Assembly: GCA_015234115.1 (NCBI GenBank)
Contig: JADFWP010000011.1
Coordinates: 1 to 64,000 of the forward strand
Length of the DNA: 64,000 bases
DNA from: Magnetococcales bacterium
Lineage (GTDB): Bacteria; Pseudomonadota; Magnetococcia; Magnetococcales; Magnetaquicoccaceae
Reading direction: 5' to 3'
Under the pieces are notes generated by a model. It ran no database searches, was not told the origin of the DNA, and worked only from the letters and a program-made list of their open reading frames with translations. Of this stretch, positions 1 through 9,300 are shown piece after piece (the stretch's first letter is position 1; every line of letters begins with the position of its first letter). Position numbers and translations under genes: made by a program.

Positions 1-331
1 GTGCGGCGAGCGCGTTGGTGGCCAATGTGAACGATGCGCCGACCGGCACGGTGACGGTCAGCGGTACGGCGACCCAGGGCCAGACTTTGACGGCGGCCAA
101 TACATTGGCCGATTTGGATGGTCTGGGGAGCATCACCTATCAATGGCTGGCAGACAATGCGGTGATTTCCGGCGCCACGGGGGCGACCCTGGTTCTGGGC
201 GAGGCCCAGGTGGGCAAGGCGATCACGGTGCGGGCGAGCTATACCGATGGTCATGGCACGGTGGAGCGGGTCACCAGTGCGGCGAGCGCGTTGGTGGCCA
301 ATGTGAACGATGCGCCGACCGGCACGGTGAC
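1..331 (+). repeat. Perfect 55-nt direct repeat (1-55 and 277-331), period 276 nt, in the Ig-like repeat array
   Basis: GTGCGGCGAGCGCGTTGGTGGCCAATGTGAACGATGCGCCGACCGGCACGGTGAC is identical at both positions. Confidence 0.93.
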
Positions 332-3300
332 CATCAGTGGCGTCGCGACTCAGGGGCAGACCCTGACGGCCAGCCATACGCTTGCGGATGCCGATGGGCT
401 GGGCACGGCCATGACCTATCAATGGCTGGCGAATGGCAGCGAGATTGCCGGGGTGACTGGAGCCTCGTTGTCGTTGACCGAGGCCGAGGTGGGCAAGGTG
501 ATCACGGTGGTGGCGCGTTACACCGATGGTCATGGCACGGTGGAGCGCGTTGCCGGTGCCACGACGACCGCTGCCGTGGCCAACGTCAACGACAATCCCA
601 CGGGCAGCCTCACCATCAGCGGGTCGCCGGTCGATGGCCAGATTCTGACCCTGAGCCAGAACATTGCCGATCCGGATGGGTTGGGGACGATCACCTATCA
701 ATGGTTGGCTGGCGGCACGGCGATCAGCGGGGCGAATGGTTCATCGTTGACCCTGACCCATGACTTGTTGCATCAGGCCATTGCGGTGCAGGCCACCTAC
801 ACGGATCTGCACAACACCTTCGAGAGAGTGGTGAGTGCGGCGACGGCGGCGGTCTCTCCGGTCAATCATCTTCATGGCGGCGGGGTGTCGATCTCCGGCG
901 CGGCCACGCAGGGTCAAACCCTCTCGGTCCTTTCGACCCTGACCGATACCAATGGTCTGGGGACATTCAGTTACCAATGGTATGTCAATAGCACCCCCGT
1001 TGCCACCACGGATCAGCTCACCCTGATCGATGATCAGGTGGGGGCCGCGATTTCGGTGGTGGTCAGCTATACCGACGGGGATGGTTTCTCCGAATCGGCC
1101 ACAGCCTCGACCGGTGCGGTGGCAAACCTCAACGATGCGCCGGTGCTCATCTCCGGGCCCGACGGAAGTGTGGATGAAAATGCGGCAGCCGGTGCCATAG
1201 TCTATAACGCCGTCGCGACCGATGTCGATGAAGGGGATACCCTGACCTATTCCCTGAGTGGCGGGGATTCCGCTGCCTTTGACATCGATCCGACCTCTGG
1301 TGCGGTGACCATCAAACAGTCGCCGGATTACGAAGTGAAGTCGAGTTATTCCTTCACGGTCACGGTCACCGATTCGGGTACAGGTCTTCTGACCGACACC
1401 GAGACGGTGACGATTGCGGTGAACAATGTCACGGAACCGGTCCTGCTCACCCCCATTGCCGATCAGGGGGCCACGGAGCATCTGGCCTTTGAATATGTGT
1501 TTCCAGCCAATACCTTCAGCGGTGCTGATACCAACGAGACCATCACCTACACGGCCACCCTCGCCAGCGGCGGTGCGTTGCCCTCCTGGCTCTCCTTCGA
1601 CGCCGGGACGCGCACTTTTTCCGGGACACCGACCAGTGCGACCAATTGGGCCACGGGTCAGAATCTGGTCAATGGTTTGGGCGGATCAGCCGGATTCGGC
1701 GAGCAATCCTGGGATAACACCGATGACGTGGCCCGGTATGTGGATGTCAGCACGGTCTTCCCGGATGGGCTGAATTTTTATGGTCAGAACTACACCGGCT
1801 TCTGGATCAACGATAATGGCACCATCAACTTCGACGGATCTTTCAGTGATTTTTGGCCCGGCGGAGACATGGAGTATTACAAATCGAACAACAAGATGCT
1901 GGCGGTATTTTTCTCCGATGTCGATATGCGTCCCAATCCCTCCACGGCCTCTGCGGGCGGCAATTCGACCGGTTCCAATGTGGGATATTGGGATCTGGAT
2001 ACCGAACATGGGATCGTGACCATCACCTGGGATGATGTCACCGAGTATCCAGGCTCGACGGGTGGTGCGCAGGACGCATTCCAGATGCGGTTGTACAATA
2101 ATGGTGGTAGCAATTTCTCGGTTGAATACCGTTACGAGGAGATCAACTGGGACAATGGCAACGCGGTCGCTGGCTGGAGTTCCGGCACGGGCAGCTTCGA
2201 TGATCTGGAGCAGGACGGCTACAACCTGATGACCCTGGACGATCTGACCCAGAGTCTCTGGTTCAACTTCACGAACGGTCAGTTCTCGGATCAGCAACGC
2301 GGTCTCGACATCACGGTGACGGCCACGGCCACCCCTTCGGGCCATGAGGCCAGCACCACCTTCACCCTGCTGGTCGCTGCGGCTCCGAATAACGTGGTCG
2401 CTCTCTCCGAACTCAACGGCACCAACGGGTTCCGGATCGATGGCGCACTGTCGGGAGACCAGACAGGCCGGTCGGTGGCTTCCATCGGGGATATGAATGG
2501 CGATGGCTTCGACGACCTGCTGATTGCCGCAAGCTATGCCGATTCCAATGGCACGGATTCGGGTTCGGCCTATGTGCTGTTTGGCGATGATCAATTCGGA
2601 TCGACCTTTGATCTGGGCAGCTCCCTGACCGGTGCCAACGGCTTCCGCCTGGTCGGCGCGGCCGGGGATATGTTGGGCTACAAGTCGGTTGCTTCGGCCG
2701 GGGATATCGATGGGGATGGCTATGCGGATCTGGTCATCGGTGCGCCCGATGCGGATTTTGAAATCGATGGTATTCCGCTTGCAGATCCTGGGATGGTCTA
2801 TGTCCTGGCCGGCCAGTCGGGCGGGTTTGCCGACTCGATCGATTTGAACGCTCTGGGTACTCTCCGTGGTTTGTCTCTGCAGGGCGAGTATGAGGGAGAC
2901 AATCTGGGCATGTCGGTGGGTTCTGCCGGGGATGTGAATGGGGATGGTTTCGATGACTTGATCCTCGGAGCCAGCGGGGCCAATCCCAATGGAAATAACT
3001 CCGGAGTGGCCTATCTGATTTACGGGCGTGCCAACCTGTTCGACGATTCGTTCAACCTGGGCGCATTGGATGCAACCACGGGGACGCGCATCACGGGCAG
3101 TGTCGCGGGGGATGCGGCCGGATTCGCCGTAGCTTCTGTCGGAGACATGAACGGGGATGGTCTTGCCGATCTGGTCATCACCGCCGACCATGCCAATCCC
3201 AATTCCACCACCTTTGCGGGTTCGGCGTATGTGGTCTTTGGCAACCAGAATGGCCTGGGGGGGACTCTCAACGTATCGGACCTGAATGGCACCAACGGGT

Positions 3301-6300
3301 TCCGTCTCGATGGCTGGGCCGCCAATCTTCTGATGGGCCGCAGCGTCGCTTCGGCCGGGGATGTCAACGGGGATGGCTATGACGATCTGATCATCGGCGC
3401 CTCTCTGGCCGATGTCGGGGCGACGGATGCGGGCGTGAGCTATGTGCTTTTTGGCAAGCCCACCTATACGACGGGTGATTCCGTCATCGACCTTTCTTCT
3501 TTGACCGAGACCGAAGGCTTCCGGCTGGTGGGCGCGGCCCAGGGGGACAACAGCGGCTGGTCGGTCGCCTCGGCCGGAGACCTCAACGCCGATGGCTTCG
3601 ATGATCTGCTGGTGGGTGCCGGGTGGACCACGGCGGGTAATACCGGTTCGACCTATGTGGTTTATGGCAAGGAGTCCGGTTTCGGCACCTCGATCGCTCT
3701 TGCGGACCTGAACGGTTTCAATGGGTTCCGGCTGGATGGCAAGACGGCTGACGATCTGAGCGGCTATGCGATCTCTTCGGCCGGGGATGTGAATGCGGAT
3801 GGCTATGACGATCTGCTGATCGGCGCCACCGGGGTCGATTCCGCGACCGGGGCGGCCTATGTCTATTATGGTGGCAACCTGACCAATGCCACGGTCAGCG
3901 ATTACACGTCGCCCACGGGTGCCACGAGTGCCAACACCATCCGGGGTGGTGCCGGAAACGACACCTTAACCGGTGGCGGTGGGGCGGATATCCTGATTGG
4001 TGGCGGCGGGAATGACCTGCTGGTGGTGGCGGACGCTGCGTTCCAGCGCGTGGATGGCGGCAGCGGCAGCGATACGTTGTCGCTTTCCGGAACCGGGGTG
4101 ACGCTCGATTTGACTGCGGCTGGCATGGCCAACAAGGTCCAGGATATCGAGGTGGTTGATCTGGGTAGCGGCAACACCCTGAATCTCCTGCTCCGGGATG
4201 TGAGTCAGATCACCAGCGCGGGCGCGGATCTGCGCATCGACGGGGATTCCAGCGATGCTCTGGTGATCGAACCGGGTTGGGCTGTGCTGAAGCACGACAC
4301 CGAAATCAATGCGCAGTGGTATGACAAGTATGTGCAAGGGGCGGTGTCGATGCTGGTGGATGCCGACATCGCGACCACGGCGGTTGTGCCGCTTGCCCGG
4401 TTGAACGGCGCGAACGGTTTCCGGTTGGACGGCATGGCGGCCGGGGATGCGGCCGGTCGTGCGATCAGCGCGGGCGATATCGATGCGGACGGTGACAATG
4501 ATCTGCTGATCGGCGCGCCGTTGTCGGGTGCGGCGGATGGCGGGGCGGGTTATGTGGTCTATGGCACGCCTGACGGTTTTGCCTCACAGATCGATCTTTC
4601 CAGCCTGGATGGGGCCATCAGCGGTTTCCGGCTCAATGCCGAGGCTGCGGGGGATGGTCTGGGCTGGGCGATGAGCAGCGGGGATGTGAATGGCGACGGA
4701 TACGACGATCTGCTGATCGGTGCGCCTTTTGGTGATTCGGGCGCCAGCAATACCGGGATCAGCTATGTGGTCTTCGGCAAGGGATCCGCTTTTGTGAACA
4801 GCCTGAATCTCTCCACATTGGATGGATCGTCCGGTTTGCGGATTTTTGGGGATGTTCTGGGGGATTTCAGTGGCACGTCGGTGAGTCTGGACGGGGATGT
4901 GAACGGGGATGGCTTTGACGATATCGTCCTCGGCGCCAAGGGGTCGGATCAGAATGGCGCCTATTCCGGAAGCGTGTATGTGGTGTTTGGCGGTATGTCC
5001 CTGTCAACCGACATCCATCTTTCCGAGCTGAATGGCACCACCGGCTTCCGTCTGGATGGCGCACCATCGCAGGACTTCACCGGAGTTTCGGTGCAGGTGG
5101 CCGGGGATGTGAACGGGGATGGTTTCGATGATCTGCTGATTGGCGCTTACAAGTCCGATCTGGGCGGAACCGATGCCGGAGCCAGTTATGTGGTGTATGG
5201 CCGGGAGACCGGGTTTGATGCCACGATCGCGCTGGCCAGCATGACGGCTGACATCGGTTTCCACATTGTGGGCGAGTCTGCCGTGGATTGGAGCGGTTGG
5301 TCTGTGAGCGGGGCCGGGGATGTGAACGGGGATGGCTATGCCGATCTGATCATTGGCGCCCAGAAGTCCGATACGGGCGGCACGGATGCCGGGACCAGCT
5401 ATGTGGTCTTTGGCAAAGATGGCGGTTTTGGCACCGAACTGGCGCTTGCCGATCTGGCTGGCGGCAACGGTTTCCGTCTGGTTGGCGGTGCGGCCGGGGA
5501 TGCGAGCGGGATTGTGGTGAGCAGCGCCGGGGATGTGAACGGCGACGGGTTTGACGATCTGCTCGTTGGGGCGAATGGGGTCGGTACGCATGGAGCGGCC
5601 TATGTGATTCTTGGCAAGGCGACCGGGTTTGACGCATCGGTGGATCTCGCGACCCTGGATGCAGCGTCCGGTTTCCGGTTGGATGGCGTGGCTGCCGAGG
5701 ATCATGCCGGACTTTGGGTACACGGGGCTGGTGATGTCAATGGCGACGGATACGACGATGTTGCCATCGGGGCCACGGATGCGGATGTGGGCGGTGCCTC
5801 TTCCGGCGCGGCTTATGTCTATTTTGGCGGCAATGTCACCAACCTGCCCACGACCGGCAATCCGAATGTGAATGGCACTGCCGGCGATGACATTCTGCAT
5901 GGCGGTTTGGGCTCTGACGTCATGTCGGGTCTGGGGGGTGCGGATGTACTGATCGGCGGGGCGGGTGACGATATTCTGGAGGTGGCGGATCCCACATTCC
6001 TGGCCGTCGATGGCGGGAGCGGAGCGGATGTTTTGCGTCTGAATGGTGCGACCGGAATGGTTCTGGATTTTACCATTCCGGGCATGGCCAACCATATTCA
6101 GGATATCGAAATCATCGATCTTCAGGTTGGAGCGGACAGCAATATCCTGCGCATCGATGATCCGGCGCGGGTGAGTCAGATCGCGGGAAGCGAGAGCCGC
6201 CTGCAGATCCAGGGGGATGCGGATGATCTGTTGGTTCTCGGCGGCAGTTGGGAGTTCTCGGCAGGGGCTTCCCCCGATCCGGCTACGGGTTATGTGTACG

Positions 6301-9300
6301 ATTCTTATATCAATGGCGGCAACAAGTTGCTGGTGGATGCGGAGATCAAGGTCTCCAAGGCTCAGCCGGTGATTCAGTTGGTGAATCTGGTCGCGGCGGA
6401 TGGTTTCGAGTTGACCGGAGGTGCTGACAGTTATAGCGGTTATTCGGTCAGTTCAGCCGGGGATGTCAATGGCGATGGCCTGGACGATCTGCTGGTCGGT
6501 GCGGATTTTGCCAATCAATCGTTTGGAGCGGCCTATCTGGTTTATGGCATGCCATCCAATTTGACCCACTCGATCGCGCTCAGTACGGTCGGGGTTACGA
6601 CAGCCGGTTTCCGTCTGGATGGTGAGAATGAGGGGGATCATGCGGGTTGGTCGGTGGCTGGCGTGGGCGATTTCAATGGAGACGGCTACGATGACATCGT
6701 GGTCGGAACCTCTGGGCCGAACAGTCAGGCAGGTTCCTCTTATCTGGTTTTTGGTAACGAGGTGGGCGGTTTTGATCCTTCCATGTCGCTGGGGACGATG
6801 ACTGCAAGCAGTCTCCGTCTGGATGGTGTCACGGCGGGAGAGATGGCGGGCAGTGCCGTGCAGAGTGCCGGAGATGTCAACGGAGATGGTTACGATGATC
6901 TGATCATCGGCGCCCAGTCGTCCGATATTTCAGGCCCGGATTCCGGGGCCAGCTATGTGGTGTTCGGCGGGAGCGGGTTGTCGGGCAGCCTCGCTCTTGC
7001 CACGCTGGACGAAACCAGCGGCTTCCGCATCAAGCCTGCCGTTGACGGCGGTTACCTCGGGGGGGCGGTCGCTGCGGCCGGGGATATCGACGGGGATGGA
7101 TATGGCGATCTGATCGTGGGTGCTGACGGAGAGGGCGCCAGTTATGTGCTCTTTGGACAGCACTCGTTTGGGACGGATCTGGACCTTGGATCGCTTGGCA
7201 GCGCGGGTGGACCGGACGGTTTCCGGTTGGCTGGCGAGTCGGTCGGTGATCTGAGCGGCTGCTCGGTGGCTTCAGCCGGGGATGTGAACGGGGATGGTTT
7301 GGACGATCTGATCGTGGGCGCTTGCTCTGCGGATATCGGGGGGGTGGGTTCTGGAGCGGCCTATGTGATTTTTGGTCAGACCACCGGATGGAGCGATCTG
7401 GATCTCTCTACCCTGGGCAGCCACGGTTTTCGTCTGAATGGCGTGGCGGCGGGTGACGGAGCCGGGGAGAGCGTGGCTTCGGCTGGGGACATCAACGCCG
7501 ACGGCTATGCGGATCTGTTCATTGGCGCACCGGGTATGAATGGTGACGCCGGGGGAGGGTATATCGTTTATGGCAGTGCCAATGGTTTTGGTACGGAGCT
7601 TGATCTTTCTGCTCTGGATGGCTTTAATGGTTTCCGGATCGAAGGTGTCTCGTCATTGGATAATGCGGGAATTTCGGTTTCGTCGGCGGGGGATTTCAAC
7701 GGGGATGGCTTCGGGGATTTGATTCTTGGTGCTTCCCTGGCTGATGTTGCGCAAGGCACTCATAACGGAATTTCCTATGTGCTGTATGGTGGCAACTTCA
7801 CCGGCACCGCCACCCAGGCCCAGGTGTTGAATGGGGAAGCCAACTTTGCCAACATCCTGCATGGCAGCGTCGCGGCAGATATCCTGAACGGCATGGGCGA
7901 TGAAGATGTCTTGATCGGTGGCGGTGGCAATGACATCCTGAAGGTGGGGGATGCCGCTTTTGTCCGGGTCGATGGCGGCAGCGGCATCGATACCTTGCAA
8001 CTGACTGGAACCGGTTTGAGTCTCGATTTCAACACCACGGATGGCCTGGCCAACCGGGTGCGCAACATCGAAGTCATCGATCTGCAAGCCGGGACCGGTG
8101 CCAATACCCTGAACCTGTCGGCGCGACAGATCAGCCAGATTACCAGCGCGGGTTCCGATCTGCGGATCATGGGGGATGCGGGTGATACCCTCAACCTTGA
8201 TGGCAATTGGGGTTATGCGGCTTCGGGCGGCATCCTGCAACTGACCAGTGGTGCGGTGACGCTGTTGGTGGATGATGGCATCGTGGTCAACACCAACTTC
8301 CTGCCTTCCGGCAGCGTCACCATCAGCGGCACGGTGGCGGCAGGTCAGACGCTGACCACCTCGACCTCTGGCGTGCAGGACGAGAACGGCATGGTGGGTG
8401 TGACCTTTACCTATCAGTGGTGGGCCGATGGAGAGGCGATTGCCGGTGGGACCGGATCCTCTCTGGTGCTGACGGCGGCCATGGTGGGCAAGGTGATCAC
8501 AGTCACGGCCAGCTATACGGATCAGGAGAGCCATGCAGAGAGTGTGACCAGCGTGAAAACGACTCCGGTGGGGATCACGCCGCAGGCGGCGGTGGGACTG
8601 GCCACCTTGGATGGGCATAATGGGTTCCGGTTGGATGGGGTGGCGGCGGGGGATCAGGCTGGCGTCAAGGGAGACGGTCTGGGCGACATCAATGGAGATG
8701 GTTTCGAGGATATCATCCTCGGAGCGGCGGCGGATTATGGCGGGAGTGGTTCCAGTTCGTCCTATGTGGTGTTCGGGAAAGAGAGTGGTTGGGCAGCCGT
8801 GACCTCCCTTTCCGCGTTTCTTGGAACGGATGGTTTCCGAATGGATGGGGTCGCGGAGAATAATTACGCCGATATCGTCAGCCATCTTGGTGATGTCAAC
8901 GGCGATGGCTTTGACGATATGCTGGTCAATGCTTCGGGTACGGATCATGGTGGGACGGATGCCGGTTCCGCCTATGTCGTTTTTGGCAAGGTCGGCGGGT
9001 GGGGGGCATCGTTCAGTCTTTCTGTGCTTAATGGAACCACCGGCTTCCGTATGGATGGCGTTTCCGGGGATAACCTGTCCGCCATTTCCGGGGTTGGCGA
9101 TGTCAATGGGGATGGTTATGACGATTTTCTGACTGGCTCGGTCACGAGCGATTTCCCGGCGGCCAATGCGGGCGCGACTTATCTGATTCTGGGTAAAGCC
9201 ACCGGATGGTCATCAACGATGTCGCTCTCTACGTTGAGTGGGAGCGATGGCACGCTCTTCTATGGGACAGCGGCGGGCGATTGGAGTGGGTTTTCGGTCA

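Noticed and set aside
1686-3191. 501-aa and similar minus-strand ORFs across the adhesin gene
   Set aside because: Repeated isoleucine/proline-rich shadows of the FG-GAP repeats; they recur once per repeat block as expected for antisense artefacts.
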